DNA from: Izhakiella capsodis
GTDB lineage: Bacteria > Pseudomonadota > Gammaproteobacteria > Enterobacterales > Enterobacteriaceae
Assembly (NCBI RefSeq): GCF_900115045.1
Contig: NZ_FOVC01000004.1
Coordinates: 232,783-296,782, forward strand
Direction: 5' to 3'
DNA: 64,000 bases
Shown: positions 16,029 to 25,738 of the stretch, piece by piece
How positions within the stretch are numbered: position 1 is the first letter of the stretch
Layout: each line of letters begins with the position of its first letter
The notes under the pieces: model-generated
Seen by the model: the letters and a program-made list of their open reading frames with translations, nothing else
Database searches by the model: none
Told to the model about the DNA's origin: nothing
Program-made: the position numbers and the translations under genes

Positions 16029-18359
16029 TATATCTGCCAGCCAGTTGCGCGCAACGGCAAGATCATGCCGCCACTCTCTTTTTAACTCTTCGACCCATTC
16101 CTGGAGATTATCCCACCACGCCGGTAATTCCGGGCTTTGAATCTGTTTTGCCAGCTGTTGCAAATGTATCAAGCCGACCACTCCCGCAGCCCCCTTAATC
16201 TTATGTCCTTCCTCCGCGATCCCTTTTTGATCGCGCGCCATCATGTTGGAGTCCAGCACTTCCAGATAACCTGGCATCATCTTTTCAAATATTTCCAGGC
16301 TTTGATGAACCAGAGAAGGCCCGACTAACTCAACATATTGTTCCAATACTGTCAGGTCCAGAAGCGACGTCTGTTTCGCTTCAGTTATTGCTGTCGATGG
16401 TATTTCAGCAATAGCATCCTGCTGATAATCCCAATATTTTTTGATTATCGCAGCCAGCGCGGACACCGCAAGCGGCTTGGTCAGAACGTCATTCATTCCG
16501 GCATCAAGGTACTCTTTTTTATCTTTAAGTACGTTTGCCGTCAGCGCGATCAGCGGCGGCAAAACGCTGTTCGCATAATGCTTACGGATAGCCCTTGCGA
16601 CTTCCATACCGCTCATATCAGGCAATTGAATGTCTAATAAAACCAAATCGAACTCCTGCGGATCGAACATATCCAATGCGGCTTTCCCCGTCATCGCCAC
16701 CTCCACGCTGCAGCCGAGCTTTTCCAACACCGAACGTGCAACAATAACGTTAAGCTCGATATCTTCCACCAGCAGAACGTTGAGCGCCGGCAAGGGCATG
16801 TCATCGGTAGATTCTACGTCATCGACTTCTTCCGCCACACGCGGAGCCTGGATAGTCAAAGAAAAGCATGTGCCTTCACCCTGCACACTACGTACGCTGA
16901 TATCACCTCCCATGCTCTGGGCCAGACGACGAGAAACCGCCAGTCCGATACCTGTGCCGGTAGCGGGATTACCGCCATGCTGATCTTTCACCTGATAGTA
17001 CATGGCAAAAATTTTATCCTGCTCGTCTTGCGGAATACCCATGCCAGAATCCTCAACGTCGAAACGCAGACTATCTTCACTCTGATAGGCGATCCGCACC
17101 ACGATTTTGCCCTGCTGGGTAAATTTCACCGCATTGCCAATCAGATTCCATAAAATCTGCCGCAAACGTGTTCCATCAGTAATAATTTTGTGCGGCAACG
17201 GCAAAGCTGGCGCCATAACAAATTTCAGCCCCTTAGGCTGCGCCAGTAATCCGGACAAATTTTCAAGATCAGCAAGAAAACTGGTGAAATCAATCGGCTG
17301 CAAATCAAGTTGTATCTTACGACGCTCAATTTTATCCATCTCAATAATATCATTGAAAATATTACCAAGCGTGACTGCCGATACATGGATAGTTTTCAGG
17401 TATTTGAGTTGCTCCTGATTTAATTCCGTATCCAGGAGAATGCGGCTCAGGCCGACAATGCCATTTAACGGCGTACGCAGTTCGTGGCTGATAGTGGAGA
17501 TGAAGGTCGTTTTATCCCTGCTGGCATTTTCCAGTGCGTCCTGATAGCGCTTACGTTCGGTGATATCACGACCAAACCCCATGAGACCGCTACGCTTACC
17601 CACTCTATCGTAGTAAGGGACTTTACGAATTTCAAAGCAGGCTTTGCGCCCGTCTGGATATTGCAGCCACTGTTCATAGGTCAGAGAAACATTATGACGA
17701 AACACTTTCTTATCGGTTTCCATCACTTTACTCGCCGCTTCTTCATCATAGACATCTTCCGGCGACAGGCCTATCAGCTGCTTTTCACTTTTACCAGTAA
17801 GCAGCTCCATCGCCCGATTACAGCCAGAAAACTGCTGGTCGCTATTACGATAAAATACCAAATCGGGCGAAGCATCGAGAAAAGATCGTAGAAACGTTGA
17901 CTGCTGCTCCAGTTCAATTTGCGCTTGCTCACGCCTGACCATCTCTTCCTCAAGCTTTTCAACTACCCGCAGACGCGCCTCTTCTGCTTTGATACGATCT
18001 GCGATCTCCTGATTCAGACGGGTGATGGTATCCTGCATTTGTTGATTCAATGTCATATCGCGCTGGCGCATCTCTTCAAGCTTATCAACAAGCCTCGCCA
18101 GACGCTGGCGCGATTCCTCCAGTTGTTCCACCACCACCGACAGGAAATAGACCGCCCAAGGCGTGATCAACAGACCGAAAAATACTGAGCGCACCACATC
18201 GATGCTTTCGACGCGTCCGTGTAAAAGCATGGTCACGGCCATCTGAACCACTATTGCCAATACAACCAGCGCGGAAGCCAGCAACAGGGAAAAACGTATC
18301 AATCCGAGCTTGACCATCAAGTCAACGTAATATTGCGCCAGCAATCTAATTTGTTTCAT
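16017..18359 (-). CDS. arcB: Aerobic respiration control hybrid sensor kinase ArcB
   Basis: A 780-residue tripartite kinase that senses quinone redox state and phosphorylates ArcA. Domains: two TM helices (about 23-45 and 58-78), a coiled coil (about 78-150), a PAS domain (about 153-270), HisKA with His292 in TFISTISHELRTPLNG, HATPase (GTRLRQILWNLIGNAVKF), a receiver with Asp near 576 (FDLVLLDIQLPD), and an HPt domain with His near 719 in EEGHKIKGAAG. Length and order match E. coli (778). Cys residues of the coiled-coil/PAS linker differ: Cys180 (SGCNRAM) and Cys241 (KACFEIR) are present. arcA lies elsewhere. Confidence 0.97.
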   Translation of the reverse strand: MKQIRLLAQYYVDLMVKLGLIRFSLLLASALVVLAIVVQMAVTMLLHGRVESIDVVRSVFFGLLITPWAVYFLSVVVEQLEESRQRLARLVDKLEEMRQRDMTLNQQMQDTITRLNQEIADRIKAEEARLRVVEKLEEEMVRREQAQIELEQQSTFLRSFLDASPDLVFYRNSDQQFSGCNRAMELLTGKSEKQLIGLSPEDVYDEEAASKVMETDKKVFRHNVSLTYEQWLQYPDGRKACFEIRKVPYYDRVGKRSGLMGFGRDITERKRYQDALENASRDKTTFISTISHELRTPLNGIVGLSRILLDTELNQEQLKYLKTIHVSAVTLGNIFNDIIEMDKIERRKIQLDLQPIDFTSFLADLENLSGLLAQPKGLKFVMAPALPLPHKIITDGTRLRQILWNLIGNAVKFTQQGKIVVRIAYQSEDSLRFDVEDSGMGIPQDEQDKIFAMYYQVKDQHGGNPATGTGIGLAVSRRLAQSMGGDISVRSVQGEGTCFSLTIQAPRVAEEVDDVESTDDMPLPALNVLLVEDIELNVIVARSVLEKLGCSVEVAMTGKAALDMFDPQEFDLVLLDIQLPDMSGMEVARAIRKHYANSVLPPLIALTANVLKDKKEYLDAGMNDVLTKPLAVSALAAIIKKYWDYQQDAIAEIPSTAITEAKQTSLLDLTVLEQYVELVGPSLVHQSLEIFEKMMPGYLEVLDSNMMARDQKGIAEEGHKIKGAAGVVGLIHLQQLAKQIQSPELPAWWDNLQEWVEELKREWRHDLAVARNWLADIEKK

Positions 18360-18534
18360 ATGTCCGTCCTGACAACAAGATACCCGTCAATCATACCGTA
18401 TAACTGACGCCAACGCTTTTGGGCTATGTGACGTCCTTACCCGGCCGCCTGATAAATGTCTCATCAGAAAAAGGGCACTTTCTGCACGATTTGAGTGCAT
18501 CAACTGAATAATTTAGTGCGGCTCTCATCGGCTA

Positions 18535-18562
18535 TTGACTAATTTTCACAACCGCATAATCT
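18535..18562 (+). promoter_or_regulatory. Candidate sigma-70 promoter upstream of gltB; AT-rich leader region
   Basis: The 18360-19133 gap has no supported gene (E. coli has yhcC here). TTGACT (18535-18540) and TAATCT (18557-18562) with 16-base spacing form the best plus-strand promoter. 18640-18960 is strongly AT-rich with many TAT/ATT steps, plausible for Lrp and IHF binding, which control gltBD in E. coli. The binding sites are inference. Confidence 0.3.
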
Positions 18563-19133
18563 GAACAAGCGGGCTAAATTCCCCCCTGACTTACACTTCT
18601 GTTTGTTTTCTGTACGATATCCTTGGATCTTCGTATCCCTCGCTTTTACTTAGCGAATAAAAATTCACAATAAACGTTTTTTTAATCACCAACTATCTGA
18701 TTATTTTTTTTAATATTGCGCACGCTTTTAATGCAGATAACCGTAAAAGTGAAAAATAGTGATTGTTTGTATAAACTATAAATATACAGAATATTAAATC
18801 GCTAATTAAAAATATATCAGTATTATAGTGTGTATATACCGCTATTACATAGAGAGAGGATTCAAAAGACTTGCAACTACAGCACCATGATGGCATTAAA
18901 GGAAAAGACAATAATAACAAATAAAATCATAGATATAACCTTGGTGTAAGTTACAAGACTGGATTAATAAGCCAATTTGACCTGACCTCGCTTTCCCGCT
19001 AAGTTGGACTTCCACTGGAAGCTTTCTGGACGGATGTTTTAGCCGTCATAATTATGCAGTAATTGAGACTCCCTCAGAAGCAAGTCCTCTATACTTGTCT
19101 GAACGATGCGAAAAGCAGGAAGAAAGGTGACCA

Positions 19134-19241
19134 ATGCGTAAGCGTAGATGCGCAAAACTGTCACCAACCCTTTCTGTGGTTGACCGCCGTCGGAATCGGG
19201 AGTCCACAGAGCCTGGGGAGGTTCACGAATATGTTGTATGA
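19134..19241 (+). CDS. Short upstream ORF overlapping the gltB start (35 codons)
   Basis: It starts ATG CGT AAG CGT after AAGGTGACC, a good ribosome-binding site, and reads MRKRRCAKLSPTLSVVDRRR, ending GEVHEYVV at TGA 19239-19241. It overlaps the gltB start by 11 bases. The C-terminal EPGEVH resembles the segment just before the MLYDKS start that I recall from longer E. coli GltB annotations, but here it is in another frame. It could be a coupled leader peptide or a fossil of an N-terminal extension. Confidence 0.4.
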   Translation: MRKRRCAKLSPTLSVVDRRRNRESTEPGEVHEYVV

Positions 19242-22200
19242 TAAATCCCTTGAAAAGGATAATTGTGGTTTCGGTCTGATCGCTCATATAGAAGGCGAAC
19301 CCAGCCACAAAGTAGTGCGTACGGCCATCCATGCACTAGCCCGAATGCAGCACCGTGGTGCAATCCTCGCCGATGGTAAGACCGGCGATGGCTGTGGCTT
19401 ACTGCTACAAAAACCCGACCGTTTTTTTCACATTATCGCCCAGGAAAAAGGCTGGCGGCTGGCAAAAAATTACGCTGTCGGCATGCTGTTTCTTAACCGG
19501 AACCCGCAGCAGGCCGAGCACGCCCGCCACATCGTTGAAGAAGAAGTGCTGCGTGAAACCCTTTCAATCGTTGGCTGGCGCGAAGTGCCGACCAATCAGG
19601 AAGTGCTGGGCGAGATAGCGCTCTCCTCACTGCCACGCATCGAACAGTTGTTTATTAACGCCCCGGCTGGATGGCGCCCACGCGATATGGAACGCCGCCT
19701 GTTTATGGCCCGCCGTCGTATCGAAAAGCGCGTTGAAGCACTGGCAGACAAAGAATTCTACATCTGTAGCTTTTCAAATCAGGTTAACATTTATAAAGGC
19801 CTGTGCATGGCGGCTGATCTGCCGCGCTTTTATCTTGATCTGGCAGACATGCGCCTTGAATCGGCGATTTGTTTATTCCACCAACGCTTTTCCACAAACA
19901 CCGTTCCACGTTGGCCGCTGGCGCAGCCGTTTCGCTATATGGCGCATAATGGCGAAATTAATACCATCGCCGGAAACCGCCAATGGGCGCGTGCGCGCGC
20001 TTATAAATTCAATACGCCCCTGATCCCCGACTTGCAGAATGCAGCTCCTTTTGTTAATGAAACCGGCTCAGACTCCAGCTCTATGGACAATATGCTTGAG
20101 CTTTTTCTGGCTGGCGGCATGGATCTGGTGCGCGCCATGCGCTTGCTGGTGCCACCTGCCTGGCAAAACAATCCGGATATGGACCCGGAGCTACGCGCCT
20201 TCTTTGACTTTAATTCCATGCATATGGAGCCTTGGGATGGCCCGGCAGGTATCGTCATGTCGGACGGCCGATATGCCGCCTGTAACCTCGACCGCAACGG
20301 GCTACGCCCGGCACGCTACGTCATCACCAAAGATAAGCTCATTACCTGCGCCTCAGAAGTCGGCATCTGGGATTATCAGCCAGATGAGGTAGTAGAAAAA
20401 GGGCGCGTTGGTCCTGGCGAACTGATGGTTATTGACACTCGCGCGGGCCGGATTCTGCATTCTGCAGAAACCGATCATGATTTGCAGAGCCGCCACCCTT
20501 ACAAAGAGTGGATGGAAAAAAACGTGAAGCGTCTGGTGCCATTTGAAGATTTACCCGATGAGCAGGTCGGCGATCGTCAGTTGGACGATAGCCAACTGGC
20601 CACTTTCCAGAAGCAATTCGCATACAGCAGCGAAGAGCTTGATTCAATCATTCGTGTGCTTGGTGAAAACGGTCAGGAAGCGGTTGGGTCGATGGGTGAC
20701 GATACGCCATTTGCTGTACTTTCAAGCCGTCCGCGCATCATTTATGACTACTTCCGTCAGCAGTTCGCTCAGGTAACTAACCCGCCAATCGATCCGCTAC
20801 GTGAAAATCACGTTATGTCACTGGCAACCAGCATTGGCCGCGAAATGAACGTCTTCTGTGAAGCCGAGGGCCAGGCTCATCGCGTAACCTTCAAGTCGCC
20901 CATTTTGCTTTACTCCGACTTTCGTCAACTCACCACGATGGAAGGTGAGTATTATCGCGCCGACACGCTCGATTGTACGTTCAACCCAGCGAAACAAACG
21001 CTGGAAGAAGCGATTTATAAGCTGTGCGATACGGCAGAGCAGATGGTGCGTTCCGGCACCGTATTGCTGGTACTCTCAGACCGCGAAATCAGCCCCGAAC
21101 AACTGCCGGTCCCGGCGCCAATGATCGTTGGCGCGGTGCAGGCGCGACTGGTGGACAAAAACCTGCGCTGCGATGCAAACATTATCGTTGAAACCGCCAG
21201 CGCTCGCGACCCTCACCATTTCGCGGTGCTGCTCGGTTTTGGCGCCACAGCGATCTATCCGTGGCTTGCCTATGAGTCACTGGCGAAAATGGCTGACAGC
21301 GGCGTTATCGAGAAAGATTATCGCAGCATCATGCTCAACTACCGTAACGGCATCAATAAAGGCCTTTACAAAATCATGTCCAAAATGGGCATTTCAACCG
21401 TTGCGTCCTATCGCTGCTCGAAACTGTTTGAAGCCGTGGGGCTGCATAATAATATCACCGCATTCTGCTTCCAGGGCGTAACAAGCCGTATCGGTGGTGC
21501 CAGCTTCACCGACTTTCAGCAGGATCTGGTAAATCTGGCTAAGCGCGCATGGCTACAGCGTAAACCACTCGATCAGGGCGGATTACTCAAATACGTATAC
21601 AACGGTGAGTATCATGCCTATAACCCGGATGTGGTCGCCACCCTACAGAAAGCCGTGAACAGCGGTGAATACAGCGATTATCAGCAGTATGCCCGTCAGG
21701 TCAATGAACGTCCGGTGGCAACACTGCGCGATCTACTGGCGCTGAATCCGGATGGGCAAAGTGTGGGGGTTGATGATGTGGAGCCTGCCAGCGAACTGTA
21801 TAAGCGTTTTGATACTGCAGCGATGTCTATCGGCGCACTTAGCCCTGAAGCGCATGAGTCTCTGGCCGAGGCGATGAATAGTCTGGGCGGTTTCTCTAAC
21901 TCCGGTGAGGGGGGAGAAGATCCGGCTCGCTACGGTACCAATAAAGTGTCGCGCATTAAGCAGGTTGCCTCTGGCCGTTTCGGCGTGACACCGTCCTACC
22001 TGGTCAATGCTGACGTCATCCAGATTAAAGTCGCTCAGGGCGCAAAACCTGGCGAAGGCGGTCAGCTGCCGGGAGACAAGGTAACGTCTTATATCGCTAA
22101 ACTGCGTTATTCGGTGCCCGGCGTAACCTTGATTTCCCCGCCCCCGCATCATGATATCTATTCAATTGAAGATTTGGCGCAGCTTATTTTTGACCTCAAA

Positions 22201-23697
22201 CAGGTCAATCCAAAAGCAATGATTTCAGTGAAGCTGGTTTCTGAGCCGGGAGTCGGCACCATCGCCACTGGCGTTGCTAAAGCGTATGCCGACCTGATAA
22301 CCATTGCTGGCTACGACGGTGGTACCGGCGCCAGCCCACTCAGTTCGGTAAAATACGCTGGCTGCCCCTGGGAGCTGGGGTTGGTAGAAACGCAGCAAGC
22401 ATTGGTTTCTAACGGCCTGCGTCATAAAATCCGTCTGCAGGTCGACGGTGGACTGAAAACCGGCCTGGATATCGTTAAAGCAGCGATTCTGGGGGCCGAG
22501 AGTTTCGGCTTTGGCACCGGGCCGATGGTCGCTCTGGGTTGTAAATATCTGCGCATCTGCCATCTGAATAACTGCGCGACTGGCGTAGCAACGCAGGATG
22601 AAAAGCTGCGTAAGAACCATTATCACGGGCTGCCGCTGCGCGTGACCAACTACTTTCAGTTTATTGCCCGTGAGACTCGAGAAATCATGGCACAGCTGGG
22701 TGTGAAACGCCTGGTCGACCTGATTGGTCGTACCGATCTGCTAAAAGAGCTGGAGGGTTTCACCGCCAAGCAGCAAAATCTGAATCTCTCTCGCCTCTTG
22801 GCAACGGCAGAACCGATGCCGGAAAAAGCGCTTTATTGTACCGAAGGCAACCCGGCCTTTGATAAAGGCGTGCTGAATAACGCTCTGCTGGAGCAGGCTA
22901 TGCCGTTTGTCGAAGCCCGACAGAGCAAAACGTTCTGGTTTGATATTCGCAATACAGACCGCTCGGTAGGTGCAATGCTTTCCGGCGCGATTGCCGCTCA
23001 GCATGGTGATCAGGGACTGGCCGCCAATCCTATTCGCGTATATTTCAACGGTACAGCGGGTCAAAGCTTCGGCGTCTGGAATGCCGGCGGTGTCGAGTTG
23101 GTGCTCACCGGGGACGCTAACGACTACGTTGGTAAGGGTATGGCAGGCGGTATGCTGGCTATTCGCCCCCCTCTGGGTTCGGCGTTCCGCAGCCACGAAG
23201 CCACCATCGCTGGCAACACCTGCCTTTATGGCGCAACGGGCGGCAAGCTATTCGCCTCTGGTCGGGCTGGTGAACGCTTTGCCGTACGCAACTCCGGTGC
23301 CATTACCGTGGTAGAAGGTATTGGCGATAATGGCTGTGAGTATATGACCGGCGGCATCGCCTGCGTGCTGGGCCGGACTGGCGTTAACTTTGGTGCGGGT
23401 ATGACCGGCGGCTTTGCCTACGTACTGGACGAGGATGGCGAATTTCGTAAGCGTGTAAACGCAGAGTTAGTCGAGGTGCTGAATGTTGACGAATTGCCGA
23501 TTCATGAAGAGCATCTTCGCGGCCTGATAACCGAGCACGTTCAAATTACCGGATCAACGCGCGGCGAGGAAATCCTTGCCAACTGGCCGGATTTCTCTGC
23601 CAAATTTGCGCTGATCAAGCCTAAATCCAGCGATGTGAAGGCGTTGTTAGGTCACCGTAGTCGTTCCGCAGCTGAGCTGCGGGTGCAGGCGCAGTAA
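19231..23697 (+). CDS. gltB: Glutamate synthase (NADPH) large subunit
   Basis: GltB converts glutamine and 2-oxoglutarate to two glutamates with electrons from GltD. From MLYDKSLEKDNCGFG it is 1488 residues. An 11-residue propeptide is removed to expose Cys12 as the N-terminal amidotransferase nucleophile. Domains: class II glutaminase (about 12-430), central domain, FMN/2-oxoglutarate synthase domain (about 790-1200) with the 3Fe-4S cysteines in CKYLRICHLNNCATG, and a C-terminal beta-helix (GXXGXXXG repeats such as GGTGASP/GAGMTGGFAYV). An open frame runs back to 19063, but GGGGAGG ten bases before 19231 fixes the start. Confidence 0.96.
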   Translation: MLYDKSLEKDNCGFGLIAHIEGEPSHKVVRTAIHALARMQHRGAILADGKTGDGCGLLLQKPDRFFHIIAQEKGWRLAKNYAVGMLFLNRNPQQAEHARHIVEEEVLRETLSIVGWREVPTNQEVLGEIALSSLPRIEQLFINAPAGWRPRDMERRLFMARRRIEKRVEALADKEFYICSFSNQVNIYKGLCMAADLPRFYLDLADMRLESAICLFHQRFSTNTVPRWPLAQPFRYMAHNGEINTIAGNRQWARARAYKFNTPLIPDLQNAAPFVNETGSDSSSMDNMLELFLAGGMDLVRAMRLLVPPAWQNNPDMDPELRAFFDFNSMHMEPWDGPAGIVMSDGRYAACNLDRNGLRPARYVITKDKLITCASEVGIWDYQPDEVVEKGRVGPGELMVIDTRAGRILHSAETDHDLQSRHPYKEWMEKNVKRLVPFEDLPDEQVGDRQLDDSQLATFQKQFAYSSEELDSIIRVLGENGQEAVGSMGDDTPFAVLSSRPRIIYDYFRQQFAQVTNPPIDPLRENHVMSLATSIGREMNVFCEAEGQAHRVTFKSPILLYSDFRQLTTMEGEYYRADTLDCTFNPAKQTLEEAIYKLCDTAEQMVRSGTVLLVLSDREISPEQLPVPAPMIVGAVQARLVDKNLRCDANIIVETASARDPHHFAVLLGFGATAIYPWLAYESLAKMADSGVIEKDYRSIMLNYRNGINKGLYKIMSKMGISTVASYRCSKLFEAVGLHNNITAFCFQGVTSRIGGASFTDFQQDLVNLAKRAWLQRKPLDQGGLLKYVYNGEYHAYNPDVVATLQKAVNSGEYSDYQQYARQVNERPVATLRDLLALNPDGQSVGVDDVEPASELYKRFDTAAMSIGALSPEAHESLAEAMNSLGGFSNSGEGGEDPARYGTNKVSRIKQVASGRFGVTPSYLVNADVIQIKVAQGAKPGEGGQLPGDKVTSYIAKLRYSVPGVTLISPPPHHDIYSIEDLAQLIFDLKQVNPKAMISVKLVSEPGVGTIATGVAKAYADLITIAGYDGGTGASPLSSVKYAGCPWELGLVETQQALVSNGLRHKIRLQVDGGLKTGLDIVKAAILGAESFGFGTGPMVALGCKYLRICHLNNCATGVATQDEKLRKNHYHGLPLRVTNYFQFIARETREIMAQLGVKRLVDLIGRTDLLKELEGFTAKQQNLNLSRLLATAEPMPEKALYCTEGNPAFDKGVLNNALLEQAMPFVEARQSKTFWFDIRNTDRSVGAMLSGAIAAQHGDQGLAANPIRVYFNGTAGQSFGVWNAGGVELVLTGDANDYVGKGMAGGMLAIRPPLGSAFRSHEATIAGNTCLYGATGGKLFASGRAGERFAVRNSGAITVVEGIGDNGCEYMTGGIACVLGRTGVNFGAGMTGGFAYVLDEDGEFRKRVNAELVEVLNVDELPIHEEHLRGLITEHVQITGSTRGEEILANWPDFSAKFALIKPKSSDVKALLGHRSRSAAELRVQAQ

Positions 23698-23708
23698 GGG
23701 GTTAGTTC

Positions 23709-25127
23709 ATGAGCCAGAACGTTTATCAGTTTATCGATTTACAGCGGGTCGACCCGCCCAAAAAGCCGCTGAAAGTTCGTAAAATCGAGTTTGTTGAGAT
23801 TTACGAACCGTTCTCTGAAGGTCAGTCGAAGGCGCAAGCCGATCGCTGCCTTTCCTGTGGCAACCCCTATTGTGAATGGAAATGCCCGGTGCATAACTAC
23901 ATTCCCAACTGGTTGAAACTGGCTAATGAAGGCAGGATCATTGAAGCGGCCGAACTTTCTCATCAGACCAATAGCCTACCCGAAGTTTGTGGTCGGGTTT
24001 GCCCACAGGATCGCCTGTGCGAAGGTTCCTGTACGCTGAACGATGAGTTTGGCGCTGTTACCATCGGTAATATTGAGCGCTACATCAATGATAAAGCCAT
24101 GGAGATGGGCTGGAAGCCCGATCTCAGTCAGGTGAAACCAACCGGTAAACACGTTGCCATTATCGGTGCCGGTCCTGCGGGTCTGGCCTGTGCTGACGTT
24201 CTGGCACGCAACGGTGTACAGGCGGTAGTATTCGATCGTCATCCGGAAATCGGCGGATTACTGACCTTTGGTATTCCCTCTTTTAAACTGGAAAAAGAGA
24301 TCATGGTTCGCCGTCGTGAAATCTTTACCGGAATGGGCATTGAATTTCGTCTGAATACCGAAGTCGGCCGCGACGTGCAGATTAACGAGCTTCTGCACGA
24401 TTACGACGCAGTTTTTCTTGGGGTTGGTACCTATCAATCAATGCGTGGAGGCATTGAACATGAGGATGCCTCTGGCGTATATGACGCGCTGCCTTATCTG
24501 ATCGCCAACACGAAAAACGTTATGGGCTTCTCACAAGGCGAAGATGCTCCCTTCATTGATATGAATGGTAAACGCGTGGTGGTTCTGGGAGGAGGAGATA
24601 CCGCGATGGACTGCGTGCGAACCTCTATTCGTCAGGGAGCCACCCACGTAACCTGCGCTTACCGTCGTGATGAAGAAAATATGCCAGGCTCACGTCGCGA
24701 AGTGAAAAACGCGCGCGAAGAAGGCGTTGAATTTCAGTTCAATATTCAGCCTCTGGCGGTTGAAATCAATACTAACGGTAACCTATGCGGTGTGAAAATG
24801 GCGCGTACAGAAATGGGCGAACCAGATGCTAACGGCCGTCGCCGGGCAGAGATCGTACCGGGTTCTGAACACATCCTGCCAGCAGATGCGGTAATTATGG
24901 CGTTTGGCTTTCGTCCACATGCGATGAGCTGGCTGGAAAAACATACCGTTGAACTTGATAAGCAAGGGCGCATCATCGCACCGGAAGTAAGCAATAACCC
25001 GTATCAGACCAGCAACCCGAAAATTTTTGCTGGCGGTGATGCGGTTCGCGGCTCAGACCTGGTGGTTACCGCCATTGCAGAAGGTCGCAAAGCGGCAGAG
25101 GGTATCATGAACTATCTTGAAGTCTGA
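23709..25127 (+). CDS. gltD: Glutamate synthase (NADPH) small subunit
   Basis: A 472-residue flavoprotein transferring NADPH electrons through FAD and Fe-S clusters to GltB. Seen: N-terminal cysteine clusters CLSCGNPYCEWKCPVHNYIP and CGRVCPQDRLCEGSC for two 4Fe-4S centres, the FAD Rossmann motif AIIGAGPAGLACADVLARNG (about residue 150), an NADPH fold VVVLGGGDTAMDCVRTSIRQ and the terminal FAGGDAVRGSDLVVTAIAEG. Same length as E. coli. It follows gltB by 11 bases; no gltF follows. Confidence 0.97.
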   Translation: MSQNVYQFIDLQRVDPPKKPLKVRKIEFVEIYEPFSEGQSKAQADRCLSCGNPYCEWKCPVHNYIPNWLKLANEGRIIEAAELSHQTNSLPEVCGRVCPQDRLCEGSCTLNDEFGAVTIGNIERYINDKAMEMGWKPDLSQVKPTGKHVAIIGAGPAGLACADVLARNGVQAVVFDRHPEIGGLLTFGIPSFKLEKEIMVRRREIFTGMGIEFRLNTEVGRDVQINELLHDYDAVFLGVGTYQSMRGGIEHEDASGVYDALPYLIANTKNVMGFSQGEDAPFIDMNGKRVVVLGGGDTAMDCVRTSIRQGATHVTCAYRRDEENMPGSRREVKNAREEGVEFQFNIQPLAVEINTNGNLCGVKMARTEMGEPDANGRRRAEIVPGSEHILPADAVIMAFGFRPHAMSWLEKHTVELDKQGRIIAPEVSNNPYQTSNPKIFAGGDAVRGSDLVVTAIAEGRKAAEGIMNYLEV

Positions 25128-25232
25128 CGGCTCCGGCAATCAGTTAACGAATAAAAGGCCTGTTTCCGGCAGCAGATTCAGGCCCTTCGTCTACGCTTTA
25201 CGCAAAGCATATTTTTGCCTGGCTTTCGCCCT

Positions 25233-25733
25233 TTATTTCACCACTCGCAGTGAAGGTCGTCCACCGCGCGGAGGTGGCTCGTCATCTGGCTGGCCATCAT
25301 CGTCGCGGCTCTCAGCATTGTCCGGACGATCGCCGTCGATCACTGACATTACCGGCTCGGCTACTTCTTGCTGGCTAGCAGAGGGATCGAATTCGGCATC
25401 ATCATAGGTCGGTTCAGGCTCAAACATAGTCCCGGCACCGTTCTCGCGTGCGTATATTGCCAGCACCGCAGCGAGTGGAACCGAAACCTGACGCGGAACA
25501 CCCCCGAAACGCGCGTTGAAACGCACTTCGTCGTTACCAAGTTCCAGATTGCCAACCGCTCGCGGGGCAATATTCAATACAATCTGCCCGTCTCGAGCAT
25601 ACTCCAACGGGACCATTACGCCCGGTAGATTGATATCGACCACCAGATGCGGCGTCAGCTGGTTATCAAGAAGCCAGTCATAAAAAGCCCGTAGCAGATA
25701 AGGACGACGAGGTGTTAGCTGTGACATTTCCAT
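25233..25733 (-). CDS. sspB: ClpXP protease specificity-enhancing factor SspB
   Basis: SspB tethers ssrA-tagged proteins to ClpXP. The N-terminal domain (about 1-112) has RPYLLRAFYDWLLDNQLTPH and the substrate-groove segment FNARFGGVPRQVSVPLAAVL. An acidic flexible linker follows (about 115-155), and the C-terminal ClpX-binding tail is GGRPSLRVVK. 166 residues (165 in E. coli). It follows sspA by 5 bases in the same operon. Confidence 0.95.
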   Translation of the reverse strand: MEMSQLTPRRPYLLRAFYDWLLDNQLTPHLVVDINLPGVMVPLEYARDGQIVLNIAPRAVGNLELGNDEVRFNARFGGVPRQVSVPLAAVLAIYARENGAGTMFEPEPTYDDAEFDPSASQQEVAEPVMSVIDGDRPDNAESRDDDGQPDDEPPPRGGRPSLRVVK

Positions 25734-25738
25734 GGATA

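Noticed and set aside
15836..16198. 120-codon ORF across arcZ and the arcB 3' end
   Set aside because: It covers the ArcZ sRNA and the antisense of arcB; translation has no protein-like features.
19063..19230. N-terminal 56-residue extension of GltB
   Set aside because: It places the Ntn cysteine far inside the protein, lacks a ribosome-binding site at 19063, and the strong GGGGAGG fits the start at 19231.
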